NCBI GenBank assembly: GCA_022360955.1
Contig: JAKSBV010000465.1
Span: 1 to 47,972 of the forward strand
Direction: 5' to 3'
Origin: Bacillota bacterium
GTDB lineage: Bacteria > Bacillota > Clostridia > SK-Y3
DNA: 47,972 bases
Shown one piece after another: positions 8,610 to 16,831 of the stretch (the first letter of the stretch is position 1; each line of letters begins with the position of its first letter). The notes under the pieces were generated by a model. The model made no database searches. It had not been told where the DNA came from and saw only the letters and a program-made list of their open reading frames with translations. The position numbers and the translations under genes were made by a program.

Positions 8610-9974
8610 TTACATCACCAATTCCAGGTCTTCATCGGCACAGTCCCGGTCCTGCCGTTCCAATAGTGCATTGGTCATCATTTCGATCAATCTCATGGCC
8701 CCTCTGTAGCCTGCCGTGGGCAAATAGTGATGCACATATCTATCCAGTATGGGAAATCCCACCCTTACAAGGGGAATGTCTTCCGCCCTCGCGATGTACT
8801 TTGCATGGCTGTTTCCCAGGAGCAGGTCCACCGGTTCGTTTTTAATCCACTGGTGAAGTTCGAACAGGTCTCCGCTGCTTTTCACCACGCAGCCTTCCAT
8901 ACCGGCCCCTTCCAGCATCCTATTGATGCGCTTTTCAAAGGCCTTTCCCGGTGTACCTGTCAATACATATTGAGGTATCATCCCCAGACTCATGACAAAT
9001 TCCGTCAATCCGGTCACCATATCCGGATCACCGGATATGGCCACTTTTTTACCGTAGAAATAGGAGTGGCTGTCCAACATGATGTCCACCAGCTGTCCCC
9101 TTTCTTCTTCCAGCACACCGGGAACTTCCCTGTGCACGGCTTTTGCCAATGCCGATATCAACCGGTCCGTTGCTTCTATCCCGATAGGTATCTCTAACGT
9201 TTTAAACGGCACCTTACATTTTTTCTCCAGTTCCACCGCCCCGTCTTCCGAGGCAAAGCTTCCCAGGGCAACCGTCAGATCGGAATTTCCCGTATCAATG
9301 ATGTCCTCTACCCTTGTCCCGCCTTCCGGATACATGTCGTGCTCCCCTGTCATAGGCGCATCAACTACACCGCTGGTATCGGGAAACATAATATACTCAA
9401 TCCCCATCAACGTCAGGATTCTTTTGATTTCCCGCATTTCCGCCGGGCTCACAAAGCCGGGAATAACATTTATTTTTCCGTTTGCCAAACCGCTGTTTTC
9501 CGCTAAGTATTGTACCATCCCTTTGACCATATTGGAAAAGCCGGTGATATGGGACCCTACATAACTGGGTGTGCTTGCATGAATCACCCTTTTCCCTTCC
9601 GGTACATCCGCTTGTGCAATAATGGTTCCGAGGTCGTCTCCGATGGTTTCGGACAAGCAGGTTGTATGCACGGCCATAATATCAGGGTTATAAATGGTAA
9701 AAACATTCTTAATCGCTGTTTTGAGATTGGCTCCGCCGCCGAAAACGGAAGCACCTTCCGTAAAGGAGCTCGTGGACGCCATGACCGGGTCTTTAAAATG
9801 CCTGGTCAGCTGCATCCTGTGATAGGAACAGCAGCCTTGAGAACCGTGGCTGTGCGGCAGGCATTTATAAATACCGAGTGCCGCATACATTGCGCCAATA
9901 GGCTGACAGGTCTTGGCAGGATTGATTCTCAGACCCTTTCTGCTTGTTATTTTTTTGGGTGTCAAATCCAACAT
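8610..9974 (-). CDS. nifK: Nitrogenase MoFe protein beta subunit NifK
   Basis: 454 residues, shorter at the N-terminus than the Azotobacter protein (about 523), as is usual for clostridial NifK. The three P-cluster cysteines are present at Cys23 (KTCQPIGA), Cys48 (GSQGCCSY) and Cys106 (HTTCLSETIGDD). The P-cluster passes electrons from NifH to FeMo-co in NifD. Start ATG 9974 shares one base with the nifD stop (TAATG) and has GGAGGTG upstream, so translation is coupled to NifD as expected for an α2β2 enzyme. Confidence 0.97.
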   Translation of the reverse strand: MLDLTPKKITSRKGLRINPAKTCQPIGAMYAALGIYKCLPHSHGSQGCCSYHRMQLTRHFKDPVMASTSSFTEGASVFGGGANLKTAIKNVFTIYNPDIMAVHTTCLSETIGDDLGTIIAQADVPEGKRVIHASTPSYVGSHITGFSNMVKGMVQYLAENSGLANGKINVIPGFVSPAEMREIKRILTLMGIEYIMFPDTSGVVDAPMTGEHDMYPEGGTRVEDIIDTGNSDLTVALGSFASEDGAVELEKKCKVPFKTLEIPIGIEATDRLISALAKAVHREVPGVLEEERGQLVDIMLDSHSYFYGKKVAISGDPDMVTGLTEFVMSLGMIPQYVLTGTPGKAFEKRINRMLEGAGMEGCVVKSSGDLFELHQWIKNEPVDLLLGNSHAKYIARAEDIPLVRVGFPILDRYVHHYLPTAGYRGAMRLIEMMTNALLERQDRDCADEDLELVM

Positions 9975-11575
9975 TAATTCTCACCTCCGATCAGCATTCC
10001 TTCTAACATCGGCTCCGTCTTCCAAGGAGCGGTTACGTATTTCCATCCCGGGGTATATACGCCCATGTCCAGATCCTTTGCAAAATTCAGTGCCCCTTTA
10101 AAGGCCGCGTACGGTCCCGAATAATCGTAGGAATGCAGCTGCTTCGAGTAAACGCCCATCTTTTGGATGACGTATTTATCCTTAATCCCGGAGAAAAACA
10201 TATCCGGTTTCAAAATCTTTACAAATGCCTCCGTTTCATGGTGGTTCAGGTCGTCTACCAATATACTGTTGTCTCTCATTTCTTTAATCATTCCGCCGTA
10301 ATAGCTTAACGGAATTTCCTTTTTCAACTGTTCATATTTCTCCGGCGAAAGATGTACACGGTAGTTTTTTTCATCCTTTTCTACCTTTAACTCTTCAATA
10401 TTTTTGCTATCGGCATCCACCTTAATGTCAGGAATGACTTCCCGCCCTTCATAGTCGTCCCTGTGGGCAAATTCATATCCTGCCATCACCGTTTCAACAC
10501 CCAGATCCTTTAACAATACCTGATAGTGATGCGCCCTTGAACCCCCTACGAACAGGAAGGCCGTTCTCCCTTCCAGCTTTTCTTTATAATATCGCATTAC
10601 ACCCTCCAGCTCAACCATTTCCTCTGCGATCACTTCTTCCGTTCGCCGGGTCAGTGCCGGATCATCAAAATACTTTGCCATGTCGCGGAGCGTTTCGATA
10701 GTACTGCTCAATCCGAGAAAATTCACTTTAAGCCAGGGCGTACCATATTTTTCCTCAATCATTTCCGCAATATAATTAATGGATCTATGACATTGGACAA
10801 GATTCAAATCCGCTTTATGGGCATTTTTTAGTGTTTCATAGCTGCCGTCCCCGGTCATGATGGTCACAATGTGATACCCTATCTTTTCCAAGACCCTGGA
10901 AATTTCCCAGCCGTCTCCGCCGATATTGTATTCTCCCAAAATATTGACGGCGTATTGGGCCGGTTGAACCTGTCCCATCCCGATCACATGCTTCATCAAG
11001 GCATTGTTTGCAATATGGTGTCCTGCCGACTGGCTCACCCCTTTGTAACCCTCACAATTGAATGCCATTACTTTGATGCCGTAAAGCTTCTCCGCCTCTG
11101 CTGCGACGGCATTGATATCATCCCCGATCAGTCCCACGGGACATGTGGCACTAATGCTGATCGCCTGCGGATTGAAGATTTCAACGGCTTCTTGAATGGC
11201 CTGTTTTAACTTCTTTTCGCCGCCAAAAACAATATCACTCTCCTGCATATCCGTAGAAAAACAATAATTCAGAAAGTTCTTCTCGTCACCCACCTGCTTT
11301 GCTTTATTTCTGCGGGTTCCCCAGGTATAATAGGCACATCCTATCGGACCGTGGACAATGTGCACCATATCTTTTAACGGTCCCAGCACAACCCCTTTAC
11401 AGCCCGCATAACAACATCCTCTATTGGTGATAATGCCCGGTACCGTTCGCGTATTTGCCTGAATCTTTTGATTTTCCCCGGTATTTTCTTTCACGAGCAT
11501 ATGGGCTTTACGATTTTTATAAACACGGGCCGGATATTTCTCCAATACTTTTTCCACAATTTGATTTCTCTCCAA
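9974..11575 (-). CDS. nifD: Nitrogenase MoFe protein alpha subunit NifD, clostridial type with insertion
   Basis: 533 residues. P-cluster ligands are Cys54 (RGCCYAGCKG), Cys80 (GPIGCAYYTW) and Cys145 (ATCPVGLIGDD). The FeMo-co ligands are Cys262 (QCHRSINYI) and His481 (HSYDYSGPYAAF), so the catalytic set is complete. An extra stretch of about 50 residues at about 380-430, rich in Lys/Asp/Glu, is the insertion typical of clostridial NifD. Presence of QCHRS and of the HSYDYSGPY block supports a molybdenum enzyme rather than VnfD or AnfD. It begins 50 bases after nifI2 and overlaps nifK by one base. Confidence 0.97.
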   Translation of the reverse strand: MERNQIVEKVLEKYPARVYKNRKAHMLVKENTGENQKIQANTRTVPGIITNRGCCYAGCKGVVLGPLKDMVHIVHGPIGCAYYTWGTRRNKAKQVGDEKNFLNYCFSTDMQESDIVFGGEKKLKQAIQEAVEIFNPQAISISATCPVGLIGDDINAVAAEAEKLYGIKVMAFNCEGYKGVSQSAGHHIANNALMKHVIGMGQVQPAQYAVNILGEYNIGGDGWEISRVLEKIGYHIVTIMTGDGSYETLKNAHKADLNLVQCHRSINYIAEMIEEKYGTPWLKVNFLGLSSTIETLRDMAKYFDDPALTRRTEEVIAEEMVELEGVMRYYKEKLEGRTAFLFVGGSRAHHYQVLLKDLGVETVMAGYEFAHRDDYEGREVIPDIKVDADSKNIEELKVEKDEKNYRVHLSPEKYEQLKKEIPLSYYGGMIKEMRDNSILVDDLNHHETEAFVKILKPDMFFSGIKDKYVIQKMGVYSKQLHSYDYSGPYAAFKGALNFAKDLDMGVYTPGWKYVTAPWKTEPMLEGMLIGGEN

Positions 11576-11625
11576 ATCCCTTCACCTCACTTCAATGATG
11601 GTTGCTCTTTGACTGCACACCGTTT

Positions 11626-12009
11626 TCAGATGGCTTCTTCCCCGGTTTCACCTGTCCTCACCCGGATCACATCCAGTAGGGGCAGTACAAATATCTTGCC
11701 GTCCCCCGGATTGCCCGTGCTGTTTACACTCATAATCACTTCTGCTGCTTTTCCCGCCTCTTCATCCTTGACAACCATTGTAAACAGCCTTTTGGGAATT
11801 AAGCGATGCCCTTCGGAAAGCTGTTCCGCCACTTGGTTATCCTGCAGTTCCACTCCATTTAACACCTCTTGTATCAAGGCGTAGTCAATTTTCTTTTTTC
11901 CTCTTCCCAATACTTTTCTGCAAGTAATAGAAGGGAATCCCGCTTTCAGCAGGGCTTGCTTCGTTTGATTCACCTTATTCATGCGAATCACGGCCATAAC
12001 CTCTTTCAT
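11626..12009 (-). CDS. nifI2: NifI2, PII-like regulator of nitrogenase activity
   Basis: 127 residues of the PII (GlnB) superfamily, longer than NifI1. GRGKKKIDYA opens the T-loop region (residues about 35-50) and TGNPGDGKIFVLPL (about 97-110) is the nucleotide-binding C-loop. In methanogens and other nif clusters with this arrangement, NifI1 and NifI2 form a complex that binds dinitrogenase and blocks it when ammonium rises; 2-oxoglutarate relieves the block. The gene starts at ATG 12009 behind GGAGGGGGAG, 15 bases after nifI1, and lies directly before nifD. Fast post-translational switch-off by this pair is expected here, an inference from the family. Confidence 0.93.
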   Translation of the reverse strand: MKEVMAVIRMNKVNQTKQALLKAGFPSITCRKVLGRGKKKIDYALIQEVLNGVELQDNQVAEQLSEGHRLIPKRLFTMVVKDEEAGKAAEVIMSVNSTGNPGDGKIFVLPLLDVIRVRTGETGEEAI

Positions 12010-12024
12010 TGCCTCTCCCCCTCC

Positions 12025-12351
12025 TTATAACCCTTTGCTTTGCGTACTAATCGTATAGGCTTCCTCCACAGGGCTTATGAAAATCTTTCCGTCCCCAAAA
12101 GCACCCTTTTCTCCCGTTTTCGCACTCCTCATAATAATCCTGACCACGTCATCCTTGTATTCATCTTTGACGATAAGCAGCAGCATTTCCTTGGGAATCT
12201 CATCGTAATGGATATCGCCCACTTTTACCCCTCTTTGCTTCCCACGTCCTACCACATCAATCTTAGTAACCGCCGGAAATCCCGCATCACACAATTCGGA
12301 CAGTACGATCCCCACTTTTTCGGGTCTTACGATTGCTCTTACCATAATCAT
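12025..12351 (-). CDS. nifI1: NifI1, PII-like regulator of nitrogenase activity
   Basis: 108 residues, PII superfamily. VVGRGKQRGVKVG marks the start of the T-loop, and the C-terminal part carries GAFGDGKIFISPVEEAY, the ATP/2-oxoglutarate-binding region. There is no Tyr at the canonical uridylylation position in the visible T-loop, in keeping with NifI proteins not being uridylylated. Start ATG 12351 has GAGGAGG eight bases upstream. The partner nifI2 follows 15 bases later. Order nifH-nifI1-nifI2-nifD is the signature of archaeal and clostridial clusters. Confidence 0.93.
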   Translation of the reverse strand: MIMVRAIVRPEKVGIVLSELCDAGFPAVTKIDVVGRGKQRGVKVGDIHYDEIPKEMLLLIVKDEYKDDVVRIIMRSAKTGEKGAFGDGKIFISPVEEAYTISTQSKGL

Positions 12352-12399
12352 AGTTATATCCTCCTCACATTTTCAAACGGCTCTATTAATGCTTTTTGT

Positions 12400-13251
<852 letters not shown>

Positions 13252-13280
13252 TTATTCAATAATTTTGAATTTATATGAAC

Positions 13281-13349
13281 AAAAAAAGCCTTTTAAATTA
13301 GCAATCGTATTACACATCTTAGTGTAATCGATATGTCCTTTAAAAGACT
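13281..13349 (-). terminator. Long terminator-like hairpin in the nifH leader (possible attenuator)
   Basis: On the minus strand AGTCTTTTAAA at one end pairs with TTTAAAAGGCT at the other, and the centre closes with ATTACAC/GTGTAAT around the hexaloop TAAGAT, giving roughly 25 pairs with a few bulges. Seven T follow. It lies 60-130 bases before the nifH ATG. It could end read-through from the upstream aminotransferase gene, or act as an attenuator if the nif promoter is the one at 13469-13497. Confidence 0.6.
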
Positions 13350-13357
13350 TCACTGCC

Positions 13358-13389
13358 ACACTGAAAAACCGACAAATGGCTTTCAGTGT
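13358..13389 (-). ncRNA. Second leader hairpin upstream of nifH
   Basis: ACACTGAAAGCC and GGTTTTTCAGTGT can pair over about eleven base pairs around a small loop. It lies just before the terminator-like hairpin, so the leader would fold as two consecutive stem-loops. No known riboswitch consensus was recognised. Confidence 0.4.
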
Positions 13390-13433
13390 TTACTATTCGA
13401 TTGTAGGCTGCTGTGTCACAACAATTTAGCTTG

Positions 13434-13497
13434 ATCCTATAGGATATAAAGTTATATAACTTATACCTACTTTAACACATTTCAATTTGATTTGCAA
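13434..13497 (-). promoter_or_regulatory. Candidate nif promoter with two adjacent perfect palindromes
   Basis: TTGCAA (13492-13497) and TAAAGT (13469-13474) are 17 bases apart on the minus strand and make a weak sigma-A-type promoter about 250 bases before nifH. Directly downstream, where transcription would begin, are two perfect palindromes three bases apart: AAGTTATATAACTT (13449-13462) and ATCCTATAGGAT (13434-13445). Such positions suit a repressor operator. No sigma-54 (TGGCAC-N5-TTGC) site was found. The rest of 13225-13605 has no gene. Confidence 0.4.
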
Positions 13498-13605
13498 GAA
13501 CAATTTTGTGTCCATTCATATTTTTACTGTTTTTCACAGCAAACAAGGATTTACAGGCCTTTTCTTTGGTGGTTTTGCAAAAAAGACCGTTGTTGCATTC
13601 ATTGC

Positions 13606-14820
13606 TTACTGTCTATACCCGTCTAAAAACTCTTCCAATTTATGAATAGCCGACGTCAATTCTTGTACCGTGGGCAGAAAAACAATTCTAAAATGGTCGG
13701 GATGCGGCCAGTTAAAGCCCGATCCCTGTACAAGCAAAATCTTCTTTTGCAATAGAAGATCCAATACGAACTTCCGGTCATCGGTGATGTTGAATTTTTT
13801 TACATCGATTTTCGGAAATAGGTAGAAGGCCCCTTTCGGTTTTGTACAGGATATACCGGGAATATCGTTGAGCAGTTTATAGCAGCAATTCCTTTGTTCT
13901 CTTAAGCGTCCTCCCGGTACAATCAATTCGTTAATGCTTTGATATCCGCCCAAGGACGTCTGAATCGCATATTGGGCAGGTACGTTGCTGCATAATCGCA
14001 TGCCTGCCATCATATTTAACCCTTCGATATACCCTTCGGCGCCCTCCTTATTACCGCTTATAATCAGCCATCCCGCTCTGAACCCCGCAATACGGTGAGA
14101 TTTGGACAAACCGTTAAACGTTAGAAACAGCACATCATCGGATAATGAAGCGGTAGATACATGCTGTTCTCCATCATACAAAATTTTATCGTATATCTCG
14201 TCGGAGAATACAATCAAATGATGCTCACGGGCAAGCTCTACGATTTTTTCCAGCACCTCTTTGGGATATACGGCACCGGTAGGATTATTGGGGTTGATTA
14301 CAACAATCCCCTTGGTATTCGGTGTAATCTTGGCCTCCAGATCTTTAAGGTCGGGATACCAGTCCGACTCTTCGTCGCAAAGGTAATGTACCGCTTTCCC
14401 CCCGGAAAGATTGACTGCGGCCGTCCACAACGGATAATCCGGCGCCGGCACCAGTATTTCATCTCCATCATCCAGCAAGGCCTGCATGGCCATCACAATC
14501 AGTTCACTCACACCATTTCCCGTAAAGATATCTTCTATCTCAACATTTCTTATTTGTTTTTGCTGACAATACTGCATAACGGCCTTCCGTGCGGCAAAAA
14601 CGCCCTTCGACTCGCAATACCCCTGGGCATTGCTTAGATTGATAATCACGTCATGTATGACTTCATCCGGTGCGTCAAATCCGAAAGGCGCCGGGTTGCC
14701 TATATTCAATTTTGTAATTTTATACCCCTCTTCTTCCAGACGCTTCGCTTCTTGCACTACCGGTCCTCTAATGTCATAGCAGACATTATCCAATTTACTT
14801 GATTTTTTCAATATACGCAT
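13606..14820 (-). CDS. alaA: AlaA-type aminotransferase (glutamate-pyruvate class I/II)
   Basis: 404 residues from ATG 14820, chosen for GGAGGG upstream; the in-frame extension to 14889 has no ribosome site. It is a PLP fold-type I aminotransferase: NNPTG (about 178-182), SDEIYDKILYDG with the PLP-ring Asp, and the Schiff-base Lys240 in GLSKSHRIAGFRAGW. The N-terminal motif (DIRGPVVQEAKRLEEEG), GNPAPFGF and the overall length resemble E. coli AlaA, which makes alanine from pyruvate and glutamate. It stands alone between nif and MATE genes. Substrate is inferred from similarity; aspartate or other amino acids remain possible. Confidence 0.75.
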   Translation of the reverse strand: MRILKKSSKLDNVCYDIRGPVVQEAKRLEEEGYKITKLNIGNPAPFGFDAPDEVIHDVIINLSNAQGYCESKGVFAARKAVMQYCQQKQIRNVEIEDIFTGNGVSELIVMAMQALLDDGDEILVPAPDYPLWTAAVNLSGGKAVHYLCDEESDWYPDLKDLEAKITPNTKGIVVINPNNPTGAVYPKEVLEKIVELAREHHLIVFSDEIYDKILYDGEQHVSTASLSDDVLFLTFNGLSKSHRIAGFRAGWLIISGNKEGAEGYIEGLNMMAGMRLCSNVPAQYAIQTSLGGYQSINELIVPGGRLREQRNCCYKLLNDIPGISCTKPKGAFYLFPKIDVKKFNITDDRKFVLDLLLQKKILLVQGSGFNWPHPDHFRIVFLPTVQELTSAIHKLEEFLDGYRQ

Positions 14821-14981
14821 TGATCTTACCCTCCATCTATATCTTTCGCAATAAAATTTGTGATTCATACGGATAACAAACACCGGCATTAAGTGTAATA
14901 TCTATATTTTCGCATAACACATACAAAAGATAAAGAACCACAGCATCAGGATTTTTAAACTTCCGTGGTGCCAAACAAGCA

Positions 14982-16352
14982 TTACCTTCCCACTATTTCC
15001 CCTTCTCCATCTTCCGTTAGCGTTTTAACCTCTTTTAAGAACCATATTGAGGTCAGAGTGGTTGCCAGTAAATCTGCAATCGGAAAAGTGATCCATATGC
15101 CTGTCAACCCTAAAAACAACGGCAATACCAGCACTAAGGGAATCAAAAACAATATCTGGCGCGACATGGATAAAATGGCGGCAGGCAGTGCTTTGCCGAC
15201 AGCTTGAAAGTAAGTTGCCCCTACAATTTGTATGCCTATGACGGGCAGGACGGCAATCAGTATTCTCATAATCGGTATCCCCGTCTCTATCAATACGTTA
15301 TCCCTGCTGAAAATACCCATGACAAACCCGGGAAAAAGCATTAGTATCAACCAAGACCCTGTCATAAAAGCAGTTATAACAATAAAGGATAACTGCAGCG
15401 ACTTTTTGACACGGGTTAACTTTTTGGCGCCGTAATTAAAACTTACGATCGGCTGCAGTCCCTGTACAATCCCAAATAACGGCATCAGCATAAACATCAG
15501 TATCCTGTTGATAACACCGAATATGGCAATGTACAAGTCGCCTCCGTAAAACCCTAACAAATTATTGAGAATAACGCTTACAAGGCTGCCCGCAGCCTGT
15601 CGTGCAAAAGACGCAAACCCTACGGCAAAGGTTTCCCGCAGCAGTTTCAAATCCAAATATAAATGATGCAGTTTAAGATGCAGCGCGCTTTTACCACGGA
15701 CAAAATAAATAGCCAAAAAAGCAAAACTCGCAAATTGGGAAATAATTGTTGCCAGCGCAACCCCTCGGATTCCCATCCCCAAACCCCAGTCAAACACAAA
15801 AATAGGGTCTAGAATGATGTTTAATATGGCTCCCACCATCATGCCGATCATTGCTATAAAAGGGCTGCCTTCGGCTCGTGCAATATTATTGGCTGTCACC
15901 GCAAATGTAAAAAAAGGCGTTCCAATAAAAATAATGCTCATATATTGTTTGGCATAGGGCAAAATAGTTTCCGTTGCGCCAAAGAGCTTCAGCAACGGAT
16001 CAATAAAGGTTAATCCCAATACGCTCATGACGGTTCCTAACAAAAATGAAACAACAAAAGCATTCCCCGCAGCCTTATAGGCTTTTTCATGATTGCCTGC
16101 TCCTAAATTACGTGACACAATGGATGCCGTTCCTACTCCTATTGTCATACCGACTGCCATATTTAACATCATAATGGGAAACGCGATGGTCAATGCCGCG
16201 ATTGCAAGTGTGCCGACGCCTTGCCCTACAACAATCGTATCTACAAGGTTATAAAGGGCATTGGTAACCATGCCTATAATAGCCGGGGTGGAAAATTTAA
16301 TCAATAATCGGCCTATACTCGCATTTCCCAGTTCGTAATTCCTCTTTTCCAT
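14982..16352 (-). CDS. MATE-family multidrug/cation antiporter
   Basis: 456 residues with about twelve membrane helices in two related halves, as in MATE pumps. The opening MEKRNYELGNASIGRLLIKFSTPAIIGMV and the NALYNLVDTIVVGQ block are typical of the MepA/NorM-like branch, which exports drugs or dyes in exchange for Na+ or H+. Start ATG 16352 has AGGAGTAAGGTG upstream. It is monocistronic, with its own strong promoter at 16458-16486 and an inverted repeat in its leader. The substrate cannot be told from sequence. Confidence 0.85.
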   Translation of the reverse strand: MEKRNYELGNASIGRLLIKFSTPAIIGMVTNALYNLVDTIVVGQGVGTLAIAALTIAFPIMMLNMAVGMTIGVGTASIVSRNLGAGNHEKAYKAAGNAFVVSFLLGTVMSVLGLTFIDPLLKLFGATETILPYAKQYMSIIFIGTPFFTFAVTANNIARAEGSPFIAMIGMMVGAILNIILDPIFVFDWGLGMGIRGVALATIISQFASFAFLAIYFVRGKSALHLKLHHLYLDLKLLRETFAVGFASFARQAAGSLVSVILNNLLGFYGGDLYIAIFGVINRILMFMLMPLFGIVQGLQPIVSFNYGAKKLTRVKKSLQLSFIVITAFMTGSWLILMLFPGFVMGIFSRDNVLIETGIPIMRILIAVLPVIGIQIVGATYFQAVGKALPAAILSMSRQILFLIPLVLVLPLFLGLTGIWITFPIADLLATTLTSIWFLKEVKTLTEDGEGEIVGR

Positions 16353-16426
16353 CTATATCACCTTACTCCTATATCGTTTTGCATTCGATGTTTCGTTCAC
16401 CCTACACATAAAGTTCACTTTACATA

Positions 16427-16486
16427 TCATTAACTTCCTTAATGATTTAGCTATCTAATTATATATTATAATAACCGTCTCGTCAA
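16427..16486 (-). promoter_or_regulatory. Promoter of the MATE gene with inverted repeat
   Basis: TTGACG (16481-16486) and TATAAT (16458-16463) are 17 bases apart on the minus strand. Downstream, TCATTAA and TTAATGA form an inverted repeat with a 5-base spacer (16427-16445). The -35 region shares TTATCAATTGAC with the promoter of the marR gene near 23933, and the TTAATGA half-site also recurs there. A shared MarR-type operator is inferred. Confidence 0.55.
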
Positions 16487-16565
16487 TTGATAACTTTGTC
16501 ATGTGTAAAATCTGGTTAAGGAAAATTACCCCAACAAAGATAATGAACTTTAAACCTTAAACTAC

Positions 16566-16606
16566 ATTTGGACAAACAATGATGGTTCTAAATTGTTTGT
16601 CCAAAT
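16566..16606. repeat. 14-bp perfect inverted repeat
   Basis: ATTTGGACAAACAA (16566-16579) and TTGTTTGTCCAAAT (16593-16606) are separated by 13 bases. No T run follows on either strand, so it is not a clear intrinsic terminator; a protein site or an RNA hairpin at the end of the RND operon is possible. Confidence 0.6.
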
Positions 16607-16644
16607 ATAAATCCGATTTTAAAGTTCAATATCCAACAGCCGGT

Positions 16645-16801
16645 ATGCCAAGACAAAAAAGTAGCTGAGGGCTGAGAGCTAAGGGTTAAGAATGCGGCGA
16701 TAACAGCCCCTAAAGCAACCTATGATTTATTGTCTATTTTAGAATCATTCACGCATAACCAATCATCTAATTCTTCATTCTTAATTCTTCATTAACACCC
16801 C
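16645..16801 (-). repeat. Dispersed seven-base-periodic repeat, copy B
   Basis: Read on the minus strand: TTTAGGGGCTGTTA, then GCATTCTTAACCC, then heptamers (CTCTCAG, CCCTCAG), then CTACTTTTTTGTCTTGG and CATACC. Copies at 25704-25758 and 4741-4793 share these modules. On the plus strand 16765-16800 is a second heptamer type (AATTCTT, CATTCTT) ending in CATTAACACCCCTC, also found near 39434 and 39591. The 16353-16831 gap has no gene. Confidence 0.65.
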
Positions 16802-16831
16802 TCTGGGCATACTTTTTCCCATTCACTCTAT

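Noticed and set aside
13281-13389. Canonical ANTAR antitermination target before nifH
   Set aside because: Two hairpins and a terminator are present, but the visible loops (TAAGAT, ATTTGTC) do not show the A1/G4 hexaloop pattern, so it is kept only as a hypothesis.
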